Below, piece after piece: positions 34,956-43,566 of a stretch of 64,000 nucleotides of DNA. How positions within the stretch are numbered: position 1 is the first letter of the stretch; each line of letters starts with the position of its first letter. Source of the stretch: Afipia sp. (GTDB lineage: Bacteria; Pseudomonadota; Alphaproteobacteria; Rhizobiales; Xanthobacteraceae); contig JACQDM010000001.1 in the NCBI GenBank assembly GCA_016201045.1, positions 248,001-312,000 of the forward strand, given 5' to 3'. The translations under genes and the position numbers were made by a program. The notes under the pieces are model-generated. The model had not been told where the DNA came from. It saw only the letters and a program-made list of their open reading frames with translations, and did no database searches.

Positions 34956-36404
34956 TCAATCGGCTTTCGGAAAGCACAATCCCGCACGAATGGCGGAGAA
35001 GCCGCCCGACGGCGGCTGGCATGTGAGGCTGTCCTCGCAACGCCATGACGCGAAGCTCTTGTCAGCCGGTTGCGCATAACATTGCGCGCCCCATCCGTTG
35101 AGATAGGTCGTCCCGCCCAATTCGGCGGATCGATTGTCCTGCGGTCTGGCGGAAAATCCGCGCGAGAAATCCGGCGGCTTTCCATCCCGGAATGCGCTGA
35201 GAATGTCGCGGCGGCGCGGCTGGTCGCCGAAGAAGTGCGGCGATGCCGGTGTCACGACGAAGCCCGGCGCGTCGCCCGACCAGTCGATGCCGGGAAAATG
35301 AAAGCCGCCGATGGCGCGCGTCTGGTGACATCCAGCGCAGGCGCTGTCGTTCAGGCGGCGCTCGAACCCAGCCGGCGAATTGATATTCTGCAGCACGGCG
35401 TTCTTCGCCGCGAACTTTGCAAGCGTTTCGACGATCTCGATGTTGTCGAACAATTCCTGGGTGTTGCTGGCGCTCGCAGGCGTCGTGACGATCGCACGCT
35501 TCGCGAGGTACTTGTCCGGGACCAAAATGACGCCGCGATCCAATGCCGTGAAATTTCCCGGTGCAAGCAGCCATTGCCTGAAGTCGTTCGCGAGCGATGT
35601 ATCCGCGAGTATCCTGTCGCGGTCGATCTGGTTTTCCATCGCGCTTTCGGTGAACGCCTTCGACGCCGGATCGTAGTCGAACACCTTCATCAGATAATCG
35701 GCGCGTGCGGCAAAATCATTCGGATTGGCGGACGCGTGCGCGATCTGGATATTGGTTTCGATGCGCGCGATGTGCGGCGGCGTGACGAATTCCAGCGCGC
35801 CGCCTTTGGCCGTGAGCGTCGCGGTGGCGGGCTGCGGCGCGTCACCGAAAGCGAGCCAGCGGCGCGCGATGTCGGCGCATGACGAGGCGTCATCAGGATT
35901 GCGCACATTCAGAACGACATTCATCGTCATCGGCAGCCGCATCGAGGTAGCGACACCCTTGCTCGTGCGCTGTCCATAATGCGCGATGGGGCGATAGATC
36001 AGCCGGATTTCGCCGCAGCTCGCCGGTGCCTTGTAGGCGCGATCCATGCGATTGACGATGCCAGCCAAAATGAAACGGGTGTCTGTAGCGTCGAGCGCAG
36101 CACGGTCGAACATCTCGAGCGTATCACCGCGCTTGGCGTAGTCGTCGAATTCGCGGCCGAGCGCAGCGCGCAACGGCTTCATCGCGGGCAGCGAGAAAAT
36201 CTCTGCACTCGACGCGGTCGGCGACGCGCCCAACAGCGCAGCCAGACTGAGGCTGCGTTCGCCCGGCGCTGTCTCGCGCAAATCCAGTTCGCGCAGCGCC
36301 GCCGCGTTGTCGATCGCAAGGCCGCGCTCCAATGCCTCGCCATGCGCCGCGCCCGCAAGTGACAGAAGCGCAACCGCCGCCAAGACCCGCGCCGACGCAA
36401 TCAC
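34956..36404 (-). CDS. Secreted protein with one CxxCH heme-binding motif
   Basis: About 482 residues, not assigned to a family. A GTG at 36404 is chosen because GGTGGAGGG lies 7 bases ahead and it starts a good signal peptide (VIASARVLAAVALLSLAGAAHG); the ORF-track GTG five codons upstream would overlap that ribosome-binding site. At about residue 365 there is 'SACAGCHQTRAIGGFHFPG', a single c-type heme attachment motif with a Met-free neighbourhood. Several other Cys near the C-terminus (QCYAQ, RCEDSLTCQ, GLCF) may form disulphides. A periplasmic electron-transfer or heme-dependent enzyme role is possible; no oxidase signature is seen. Confidence 0.72.
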   Translation of the reverse strand: MIASARVLAAVALLSLAGAAHGEALERGLAIDNAAALRELDLRETAPGERSLSLAALLGASPTASSAEIFSLPAMKPLRAALGREFDDYAKRGDTLEMFDRAALDATDTRFILAGIVNRMDRAYKAPASCGEIRLIYRPIAHYGQRTSKGVATSMRLPMTMNVVLNVRNPDDASSCADIARRWLAFGDAPQPATATLTAKGGALEFVTPPHIARIETNIQIAHASANPNDFAARADYLMKVFDYDPASKAFTESAMENQIDRDRILADTSLANDFRQWLLAPGNFTALDRGVILVPDKYLAKRAIVTTPASASNTQELFDNIEIVETLAKFAAKNAVLQNINSPAGFERRLNDSACAGCHQTRAIGGFHFPGIDWSGDAPGFVVTPASPHFFGDQPRRRDILSAFRDGKPPDFSRGFSARPQDNRSAELGGTTYLNGWGAQCYAQPADKSFASWRCEDSLTCQPPSGGFSAIRAGLCFPKAD

Positions 36405-36615
36405 GCGAACGCCCTCCACCCGGCAGATTCATTCACAACGAAGCGTTACGCCAACCGCGAACCGGCAACAAGTTCCGCGTCTTTGGTCTTATGACCGGAT
36501 TTTTAACCATCTAAGTGCCTGCGAAGGTTCATTCGTCCCGGTGGCATAAGCCTTGCCAACTCGTTATCAGGCGGCAGGCCGATGGGGTCTGCGCCTTTTA
36601 CGAGGACCAACGACT

Positions 36616-36756
36616 ATGCGTACCTTTAAGCGTACTTCGACCGGCGCAGCATTTCGCGTCATCGGCTCGGCGGCCGGCGATCTGGCCGAACTCGTCGCCA
36701 TCTGCATCTTCATTGGGGCTGTGGGAATCTGGGCCCACATCCTGACCGTCGTATGA
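36616..36756 (+). CDS. Small single-span membrane protein (46 aa)
   Basis: A short ORF starting at an ATG with GAGGA 8 bases upstream. The basic N-terminus (MRTFKRTSTG) precedes a hydrophobic stretch 'LVAICIFIGAVGIWAHILTV', as expected for a small inner-membrane protein with N-in topology. No family is recognised. It lies alone between divergent and plus-strand genes. The 211 bases upstream to 36404 contain no other gene. Confidence 0.5.
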   Translation: MRTFKRTSTGAAFRVIGSAAGDLAELVAICIFIGAVGIWAHILTVV

Positions 36757-36857
36757 TTCCGACTCGACAAAAATAATAAGAAGTGCTTGTGATTCGCGGA
36801 TGAAACGATCCGGCGACCTGCACGTTGGATCGGCGGGCAGGCCACAGGAGCCGGATC

Positions 36858-37064
36858 ATGACGACCGCAGAAGCGGCAATGGCAGTCGTGTCATTTGAGA
36901 ATCAAATGAAGCACGCCCGCGAACTCGTCGATGAAGGCCACCGCCTTCTCAATATCGCGCAGCGCGACCTGTCCACCGGGCGCGTTCTGGTCAAGCAAAG
37001 CCGCAAAATGCTGCTGACCACGCGCGAGCGGATGCAGCGCCGCCCGCTGGTCAAGACGCGCTAG
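36858..37064 (+). CDS. Small helical protein (68 aa)
   Basis: A short ORF with an ideal AGGAG Shine-Dalgarno 7 bases before the ATG. The sequence is charged and helix-rich (FENQMKHARELVDEGHRLL..AQRDLSTGRVLVKQSRKML) and ends basic; it may form a coiled coil. No family is recognised. The stop overlaps the convergent amidase gene by 4 bases. Confidence 0.6.
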   Translation: MTTAEAAMAVVSFENQMKHARELVDEGHRLLNIAQRDLSTGRVLVKQSRKMLLTTRERMQRRPLVKTR

Positions 37065-38464
37065 CTTTTCGCAGGATCGATCGGGCTCGGCGGCGTCCCG
37101 CCAGCCTCTATCGCCTCACCGGCGGCAAAACATAAGTCTTCCCTATACCGGCCCGCGACAATCTGGACGCCAACAGGTGTGCGTCCGACAAGACCTGTCG
37201 ATACTGTCAGCCCCGGCAGCCCCAAAAACGGAAGCGCGATCTGCGGCATTTGCGCGCGCCAGATTTTCGCGAAGACGTCGTCGCCTTTCAAATCCTGCCC
37301 GAAGGCGAACGGCAGTTCACCGCACACCGGCATCACGACTACCGGAAATTTTTCCAGAAACACGAGCCAGTCGCGCACCAGAGTTGCGCGGCGCGTCAGC
37401 ATTTTCGAGAACGCCATCATGTCAAGCGAGCGAGCGGTCTTCTCATGAAAGCGCAGCACATTGAGCGCGCCGGGATCGCCTTCGCGCTCGGCGGCGTCGC
37501 GCATGGCGTCATAGCCGTCGGCCAGCCACATCTTTACTTGAAGATCGGCCGCCTCCTCGAACGCGGGCACGTCTGAGATTTCCTCGACGCTCCAGCCCGC
37601 TTTTTCGAGACGCTTGCCGGCATCGAGCACGGCAGCCTTCACGTCCGGCACGGTTTCCAGTCCACCCGGCCGCACGCAGATCGCCGCACGCTTTGGCATC
37701 GCCGGTCCTTCCAGCGGCGCGGGCACCCACCACGGATCGCGCGCGTCAGACTTCGACATCGCCGCCAATGCAAGCCGCACATCGGCAACGGTTCGTGCCA
37801 GCGGACCCGAGACCGCCGTGAGCTGTGGACCGATGGGCCGCTCCGGCGACGACGCATTGTAGGCCGGGATGCGCCCCAAGGTCGGACGCAGCCCGTGAAC
37901 GCCGCAGGCATAGGCCGGGTAGCGGACCGAGCCCGCAATGTCGGTGCCGTGCGCGATATGCCCGATGCCGGAGGTGACGGCAGACGCAGCGCCTCCGGAC
38001 GAGCCGCCGGGCGTGATCGAAGGATCGCGCGGATTTCTGGTGTCACCGTGAATAAGATTGGTCGTAAACCAGCGGTATGAAAATGCCGGTGTATTGGTTC
38101 GTCCGACGATCACGGCACCCGCTTTCAGCAGATTGTCGACGACAGGACTGTTGGTCTTCGCGATCCAGTCGCGCTGCAATGTGACGCCATTGGTGGTCGC
38201 GAATCCTGTCTGATCGACATTGACCTTCACCGTCACAGGAATACCGCCGAGCAAGCCTGCATCGGCACCCTTCGCAATCTTCGCGTCGACCGCGTCGGCC
38301 TGCGCGATCGCCTCCTCCGGCTTGTGAGCGATCACGGCGTTGATCGCAAGATTCACCGCGTCAAGCCGCCGCAGAGCTGACTCTGTCGCCTCGCGTGCGG
38401 AAATTTTCTTGGACCGGATTTGCGTAGCAAGGTCGGTCGCGGACAGGCGCCAGATGTCGGTCAT
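37061..38464 (-). CDS. Amidase (amidase-signature family)
   Basis: A 467-residue cytoplasmic hydrolase with the Ser-cisSer-Lys triad: Lys in 'GIPVTVKVNVD' (K80), cis-Ser in 'TPGGSSGGAAS' (S155) and nucleophile in 'TDIAGSVRYPA' (S179). It hydrolyses an amide to acid and ammonia; the substrate cannot be read. The ORF-track start is a TTG; the adjacent ATG at 38464 is preferred. It is divergent from a small secreted protein and convergent with the 68-aa gene. Confidence 0.94.
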   Translation of the reverse strand: MTDIWRLSATDLATQIRSKKISAREATESALRRLDAVNLAINAVIAHKPEEAIAQADAVDAKIAKGADAGLLGGIPVTVKVNVDQTGFATTNGVTLQRDWIAKTNSPVVDNLLKAGAVIVGRTNTPAFSYRWFTTNLIHGDTRNPRDPSITPGGSSGGAASAVTSGIGHIAHGTDIAGSVRYPAYACGVHGLRPTLGRIPAYNASSPERPIGPQLTAVSGPLARTVADVRLALAAMSKSDARDPWWVPAPLEGPAMPKRAAICVRPGGLETVPDVKAAVLDAGKRLEKAGWSVEEISDVPAFEEAADLQVKMWLADGYDAMRDAAEREGDPGALNVLRFHEKTARSLDMMAFSKMLTRRATLVRDWLVFLEKFPVVVMPVCGELPFAFGQDLKGDDVFAKIWRAQMPQIALPFLGLPGLTVSTGLVGRTPVGVQIVAGRYREDLCFAAGEAIEAGGTPPSPIDPAKS

Positions 38465-38553
38465 CAATTTCTCGTTTCACACGTTGCGAGGCTGGATTTC
38501 AGGTCGTTATAGTATCGGCAAAAAGTCGCCGCTCAACCGCCTCAGGGACGTTC

Positions 38554-38907
38554 ATGTCAAAGATTGTTGTTTCGACACTTGCCGCTTTCGCAATGAGCTG
38601 TTGCATCGCACATGCGCAGGACACCAGCGGCAAGGTGACTTTCACCATCGATCAGTGGCGCAAGCCCGGCAGCAATAACGCGGGTCTCATTGATATCACG
38701 GTGAACAACGCAAACGACAAAGCCATCACCGCCATTCGCCTGCGCTGCGACTACATGGCTAAAACCGGCAAGAAGGTCGAAGCCGAGCAGACCATTCCGC
38801 TCAAGCTCGCCGCGAATGCGAAAAAGACGTTCAAGAAAACAAAGTTTCCCTACATCGACACGTCAGCCGCCGACGGTGCGTGCAAGATCGTCAGCGTCGC
38901 GCAGTAG
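38554..38907 (+). CDS. Small secreted protein, FxLYD-like
   Basis: A 117-residue protein with signal peptide (VVSTLAAFAMSCCIAHAQ) and a beta-rich mature part. 'VNNANDKAITAIRLRCDYMAKTGKKVE' resembles FxLYD-type Ig-like domains, which is a tentative match from pattern only. Two mature cysteines (RCDY, ACKI) could form a disulphide. AGGGA precedes the ATG. It is convergent with tctA 6 bases later. Confidence 0.72.
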   Translation: MSKIVVSTLAAFAMSCCIAHAQDTSGKVTFTIDQWRKPGSNNAGLIDITVNNANDKAITAIRLRCDYMAKTGKKVEAEQTIPLKLAANAKKTFKKTKFPYIDTSAADGACKIVSVAQ

Positions 38908-38913
38908 CTGCGA

Positions 38914-40479
38914 CTATGCAGTCGCTGGAGCTCGCCTCGTCCTGATCCAGTTCACCGCGCGGTCGATCAGCGGCCAGAACAGCAGCACGATCGCAAGCGT
39001 CGTGATCGAACCGACGAGCTTGTTAGACAACACCGTTTGGACCTGGCCGGTCGCTGCAACCGTCTCGTTCGTGACCCTGAACCAGAATGCACGCAGATCG
39101 CCACCCGAGCCGATCATCGACAGGCGGAACGCATCCTCCGCGCGGCTGCCCAACACAAGCGCCAGCGTGAACGGCGCGAGCGGAATGCGGACTTTCTTGA
39201 ACACGTAGCCGGCGACGCCGAACAGCAGCATCAGCCAGATGTCGAACATCGCGTTCTGGATCGCGTAGGCACCGATGGCGCACGACACCACGATCATCGG
39301 CGCGATCGCCGCGAACGGCACGCGCAAAATCGATGCGAAGATCGGAACGGTCGTCAGCACGAGCACGAGGCCGACGACGTTGCCGAGATACATCGACGCA
39401 ATCAAACCCCAAACGAAATCCTTGTGCTCGACGAACAATAGCGGCCCAGGATTGAGTCCCCACACCATCAGCCCGCCAAGCAAAATCGCGGCAGTGCCGG
39501 AGCCGGGAATACCAAGCGCGAGCATCGGCAGCAGCGCGGAGGTGCCGGAGGCATGCGCGGCAGTTTCCGGCGCGAACACGCCTTCGATGCGGCCCTTGCC
39601 GAAGGTCTCTTTGTCTTTCGCAAACCGCTTGGCGAGATTGTAGCCCATGAAGGACGCCGCAATCGCGCCGCCCGGCGTAATGCCGAGCCAGCAGCCGATC
39701 ACGGACGACCGCAGTAGTGTCGCCCAGTATTTCGGAAGATCCTTCCACACGCCGAACACGGTGCGCAGGCTGATGCGCGCGGCGTGACCGCGCAGCGCCA
39801 GGCGCTCTTCCATCGTCAAAAGGATTTCGCTGATCCCGAACAGGCCGATCACGGCGACAAGGAAATTGATTCCGCGCAACAGATCCGTCGATCCGAACGT
39901 CATGCGCAGCTGTCCCGACACGGTGTCGAGACCAACACCTGTGAGCAGAAGCCCCAGCGCCATTGAGATGATGGTCTTGTGCTTTGCTTCCTGACCGAGG
40001 CCAACGAACGAACAGAATGTCAGTAAATACACCGCGAAGAATTCCGGCGGTCCGAATTGCAGCGCGAAACCCGAAATCGCCGGTGCGAGGAACGTGATGA
40101 GCAGCACCGCAACAAGCGAACCGATGAACGAGGAAGTAAAGGCAGCGGTCAGCGCTTCGGCAGCCTTGCCCTGCTGCGCCATCGGATAGCCGTCGAAAGT
40201 CGTTGCGACAGACCACGCCTCGCCCGGAATGTTGAACAGGATCGAGGTGATCGCACCGCCGAACAGCGCCCCCCAGTAGATGCAGGACAGCATGACGATG
40301 GCGGATGTCGGGTCCATCGTGAAGGTCAGCGGCAACAGGATCGCCACGCCGTTGGGTCCACCTAGCCCCGGCAGCACGCCGACGAAGATGCCGAGCACGA
40401 GGCCGATCAACATCAGCGCGAGAATCTTCCAGGTGAAGAGAACCGTGAAGCCGTGCAGCAGTAGTCCGAATGCTTCCAT
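38914..40479 (-). CDS. Tripartite tricarboxylate transporter large permease (TctA)
   Basis: A 521-residue inner-membrane protein with about 11-12 segments. The TctA signatures are clear: 'VGVLPGLGGPNGVAILLPLTF' and later 'GITPGGAIAASFMGY' and 'ALGIPGSGTAAILLGGLMVWGLNPGP'. It moves a carboxylate (citrate, tartrate or similar) using an ion gradient, fed by the TctC binding protein. It is last in tctC-tctB-tctA, with 6 bases between tctB and tctA. Confidence 0.95.
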   Translation of the reverse strand: MEAFGLLLHGFTVLFTWKILALMLIGLVLGIFVGVLPGLGGPNGVAILLPLTFTMDPTSAIVMLSCIYWGALFGGAITSILFNIPGEAWSVATTFDGYPMAQQGKAAEALTAAFTSSFIGSLVAVLLITFLAPAISGFALQFGPPEFFAVYLLTFCSFVGLGQEAKHKTIISMALGLLLTGVGLDTVSGQLRMTFGSTDLLRGINFLVAVIGLFGISEILLTMEERLALRGHAARISLRTVFGVWKDLPKYWATLLRSSVIGCWLGITPGGAIAASFMGYNLAKRFAKDKETFGKGRIEGVFAPETAAHASGTSALLPMLALGIPGSGTAAILLGGLMVWGLNPGPLLFVEHKDFVWGLIASMYLGNVVGLVLVLTTVPIFASILRVPFAAIAPMIVVSCAIGAYAIQNAMFDIWLMLLFGVAGYVFKKVRIPLAPFTLALVLGSRAEDAFRLSMIGSGGDLRAFWFRVTNETVAATGQVQTVLSNKLVGSITTLAIVLLFWPLIDRAVNWIRTRRAPATA

Positions 40480-40485
40480 CGCGCC

Positions 40486-41028
40486 CTACCGTCCGAACGC
40501 CGCTTCGAGCGGCCCTTTCGGCATAATGACGTCGAACGCGATGTCGAAGGTGACGAACATGATCGCGACGAAGATGAAAGCCGTCAGCAGCGATTTCCAC
40601 CACGCGATCTTGCCGACGATGGCCATGAAACCCGCAATGAGAAGAAAGCTCGCGACATAAAGTCCGAGCCACTGCATAGTGAGGCAAAACAGCAAAGTTG
40701 GCACGAACACCTGCATCACGCGCCGCAACTGTCCGCGCGTCACAAAAGTCTCGGTGCCCTCCTGCGCGTTAAATAGCACGGTCGCAAAACCGTAAAGCGA
40801 TGCACCCGCAAGAATGATCGACAGATAAAATGGGAAATATCCCGCCTCCGGGCCCGATGAATCCCAGGAAATTCCGGTGCGCCAGTTGTCGTAACCGAGA
40901 ATCGCGGCGAGCGCGAACAGAAGCACCATCGTCGCCAGCTCGACGGTGCGCACATTGGTGACGGAGGGCGAGTCATCCTCCGGCGCGGTCGGATCGTCAA
41001 CGACAATTTCAAGATCGGAATCGGCCAT
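40486..41028 (-). CDS. Tripartite tricarboxylate transporter small subunit (TctB)
   Basis: A 180-residue membrane protein with four hydrophobic segments and the family layout: a charged N-terminus, then 'VELATMVLLFALAAILGYDNWRTG' and 'EAGYFPFYLSIILAGASLYG'. It is the poorly conserved small membrane partner of TctA. It follows the tctC gene across an 80-base gap that holds a strong hairpin. Confidence 0.9.
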   Translation of the reverse strand: MADSDLEIVVDDPTAPEDDSPSVTNVRTVELATMVLLFALAAILGYDNWRTGISWDSSGPEAGYFPFYLSIILAGASLYGFATVLFNAQEGTETFVTRGQLRRVMQVFVPTLLFCLTMQWLGLYVASFLLIAGFMAIVGKIAWWKSLLTAFIFVAIMFVTFDIAFDVIMPKGPLEAAFGR

Positions 41029-41058
41029 GCGGATATTCGGTGAGGAGAAGAGAAACTT

Positions 41059-41094
41059 GCGGCCGCCGTTCGACGATTGCCAAACGGCGGCCGC
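41059..41094 (-). terminator. Intra-operon hairpin after tctC-type gene
   Basis: A perfect 12-bp inverted repeat (GCGGCCGCCGTT / AACGGCGGCCGC) with a 12-base loop, followed on the minus strand by AAGTTTCTCTTCTCC, lies between the binding-protein stop and the tctB start. It probably reduces read-through into tctBA or stabilises the tctC message. Confidence 0.75.
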
Positions 41095-41108
41095 TATTCG
41101 TTATGCGA

Positions 41109-42089
41109 TTACTTGGCGACGAAGCCGGCTTCTTCCATCAGGGCTTTGTTCTCGGCGTCGTCCTTTTCAAGGAACGTCACCATGTCCTTGCCGGTGATGA
41201 ACACAGGCTTGAGCGCCTGCTTTTCCATGTAATCCTTGTATTCGGCAGTCTGCGAAACTTTCTTGAACAGATCGACATAGAACGCCGTCTCTTCCGGCTT
41301 GACCTTGCCGGGAAGGAACATCGCGCGCAGCATCAGATACTGCATATCGAGACCCTCTTCCTTGCAGGTCGGGATGTCATTCCACGACTGCTTGTCGGTA
41401 ACCTTGGTCTTGTACGAGATGCGCTCCTTGTCGAACACGCAAAGTGCCCGCACCTGATTGGCGCGCCACACTTCGAGATTTTCCGACGGATTGTTGACGT
41501 TGGATTCGGTGTGCTTGCCGACGAGCTGCGTCGCCGCTTCACCGCCGGACTTGTAAGGAAGATAGGCGAACTTCGCGCCGGTCTTCTTTTCCATGAACAC
41601 GGTGAGCACCTGATCCTCGCGCTTGGATCCGGTGCCGCCCATCTTGAATGGCGCTGGCGCGGCCTTGGCGGCGGCGATAAAGTCCTTCACCGTTTTCGGG
41701 CCTTCGGTATTATCCCACAGCACGAACTGGTCCATCGCGATCACCGACACCGGCGTCAGCTCGCGCCAGTTGAACGGAATTTTCGCCGACAGCGGCAGCA
41801 TGTAGATCAGCGAATAGGCGATCAGCACCTTGTTCGGATCGCCCTCGCTGCCCTTCATGTAGATTAGCGCTTCGGCACCGGAGGCAGCGCCCTTCAGCGT
41901 CACGACCATCGGCTGCTTCATCAGGTTATTTTTCTGGATGGCGGCCTGCATCATGCGCGCCATCTGGTCGGACGCGCCGCCGGCACCCGCCGCAACCACG
42001 ATTTCAACCGGCTTGGTCGGCTCCCACGCCATTGCGGGCGTTGCCGCCAGCATCGCAAGCACACTCGTCGCCTTAATGAAGGTTTTCAT
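41109..42089 (-). CDS. Tripartite tricarboxylate transporter binding protein (TctC)
   Basis: A 326-residue periplasmic binding protein of the Bug/TctC family. The signal peptide MKTFIKATSVLAMLAATPAMA precedes 'WEPTKPVEIVVAAGAGGASDQMAR', the typical start. The ORF track extends upstream to 42530 inside the aminotransferase gene; the ATG at 42089, with GGGGAGAG ahead, is the true start. It captures a carboxylate for TctAB. The aminotransferase gene upstream is on the same strand, 95 bases away. Confidence 0.93.
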   Translation of the reverse strand: MKTFIKATSVLAMLAATPAMAWEPTKPVEIVVAAGAGGASDQMARMMQAAIQKNNLMKQPMVVTLKGAASGAEALIYMKGSEGDPNKVLIAYSLIYMLPLSAKIPFNWRELTPVSVIAMDQFVLWDNTEGPKTVKDFIAAAKAAPAPFKMGGTGSKREDQVLTVFMEKKTGAKFAYLPYKSGGEAATQLVGKHTESNVNNPSENLEVWRANQVRALCVFDKERISYKTKVTDKQSWNDIPTCKEEGLDMQYLMLRAMFLPGKVKPEETAFYVDLFKKVSQTAEYKDYMEKQALKPVFITGKDMVTFLEKDDAENKALMEEAGFVAK

Positions 42090-42184
42090 TGCGTCTCTCC
42101 CCGTATCATTTTCAGCCCGGCTTTGCGCCGGTGCTCGTTGTTGTTGCAGTGTCCGTAACGCGCGCCGGATTTGCAATACGACGT

Positions 42185-43399
42185 TCAGGCGACTGCGCTC
42201 TTCGGCCGCGCAGCATCGGTTGACTGCCGCCCCGTCAGCACGTTCATCGCCGCGATAACACCGCCGCTGCGATGCGGCACTTTCGCCAGATCGAGCGCCA
42301 TCTCGACGCCCGATAGCGCCCCCATCAGCATCAGATCGTTGAAATGGCCGATATGGCCGACGCGGAAAACCTTTCCCTTGATCTTGCCGAGGCCCGCACC
42401 GAGCGACATGTCGAAATTGTCGAGCACGACCTTGCGGAATTGATCCGCATCGTGGCCATCCGGCATGACGATAGCAGTAAGAATTGGCGAATAGGCCTTC
42501 GGATCGGTACACTGATTGTCGAGACCCCACGCCTTAAGCGCGGCGCGTGCCGCCTCGCCATGACGCATGTGACGCGCGAAGACATTGTCGAGGCCTTCCT
42601 CGTTCAACATCGCAATCGCTTCCTTCAGGCCGTACAGCAGATTGGTCGCGGGTGTGTATGGCCAGGAGCCGCTCTTGTTGGCCTCGATGATGTCGCCCCA
42701 GTCCCAATAGGAACGCACCGCCGACGACGATTTGTGAGCGGCCAGCGCCTTCTCCGAAACCGCGTTGAAACCGAGACCCGGCGGCAGCATCAGACCCTTC
42801 TGCGAACCGGCGATGGTGACATCGACGCCCCATTTGTCGTGTTCGTACTCGATGGAGGCGAGACCCGAAATCGTATCGACGAACAGCAGCGCCGGATGCT
42901 TGGCGTTATCGATCGCCTTGCGGACCGCCGGAATATCGGTGACAGCGCCGGTCGACGTCTCCGAATGCACGACCATCACGGCTTTAATCTTGTGCGACTT
43001 GTCTTCGCGCAGCTTTTCCTCGATCTGGTTCGCGTCGGCACCATGCCGCCAATCGCCAGCAAGAAAATCCACCTCGACCTTCATCTTCTGGACGAGTGCG
43101 CGCCACAGCGTCGAGAACTGCCCGGTCTCCGCCATCAGCACCTTGTCGCCGGGAGAGAGCGTGTTGACCATCGCCGCTTCCCACGCGCCGGTGCCCGAGG
43201 ACGAGTAGATGATGACCGGGTTCTTGGTGCGGAAAACCTTCTTGGTCGCGTCGATGACCTCATGACCGAGTTGCGCGAATTCCGGCCCGCGATGATCGAT
43301 CGTGGGCATGTCGATGGCGCGCAGGACGCGGTCTGGGACGTTGGTCGGGCCTGGGATCTGGAGAAAATGCCGTCCGGTATGAATCGTCGTGTTCGGCAT
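42185..43399 (-). CDS. Serine-glyoxylate-type aminotransferase (class V)
   Basis: A 404-residue PLP enzyme. 'FLQIPGPTNVPDRVLRAIDMPTIDHRGPEF' is the family N-terminus; PLP Lys is in 'GSQKGLMLPPG' (K201), with 'FVDTISGLASIE' holding the pyridine-N Asp. It likely transfers the amino group from serine (or another donor) to glyoxylate, giving glycine and hydroxypyruvate, as in the serine cycle and photorespiration-like pathways. It is divergent from the glycolate/lactate-oxidase-like gene, and the tct genes follow it on the same strand. This setting fits glyoxylate or hydroxyacid metabolism. Confidence 0.92.
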   Translation of the reverse strand: MPNTTIHTGRHFLQIPGPTNVPDRVLRAIDMPTIDHRGPEFAQLGHEVIDATKKVFRTKNPVIIYSSSGTGAWEAAMVNTLSPGDKVLMAETGQFSTLWRALVQKMKVEVDFLAGDWRHGADANQIEEKLREDKSHKIKAVMVVHSETSTGAVTDIPAVRKAIDNAKHPALLFVDTISGLASIEYEHDKWGVDVTIAGSQKGLMLPPGLGFNAVSEKALAAHKSSSAVRSYWDWGDIIEANKSGSWPYTPATNLLYGLKEAIAMLNEEGLDNVFARHMRHGEAARAALKAWGLDNQCTDPKAYSPILTAIVMPDGHDADQFRKVVLDNFDMSLGAGLGKIKGKVFRVGHIGHFNDLMLMGALSGVEMALDLAKVPHRSGGVIAAMNVLTGRQSTDAARPKSAVA

Positions 43400-43566
43400 T
43401 AAGCCCGCTCCCGTAATTTTGGCCGCAAACTATGCTCTGGTATCCCAGCCGTCTAGAAAAATCCGTCCTTCTAACCCCTAGTAATCTGGACTAGTTTTCC
43501 CGCCGCGCCCAAGCGCAAAAACGCCAGCATTTTCAGGCCAGCGAGCCGCCCGTTGCGGTGCAACAA

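Noticed and set aside
39023-40687. 554-aa minus-strand ORF overlapping tctA and tctB
   Set aside because: Out-of-frame shadow of tctA, with Arg/His-rich low-complexity sequence; the real tctA frame has family motifs.
41109-42530. 473-aa version of the TctC-type gene
   Set aside because: The extension lies inside the aminotransferase gene in another frame; the short form starts with a signal peptide and a ribosome-binding site.
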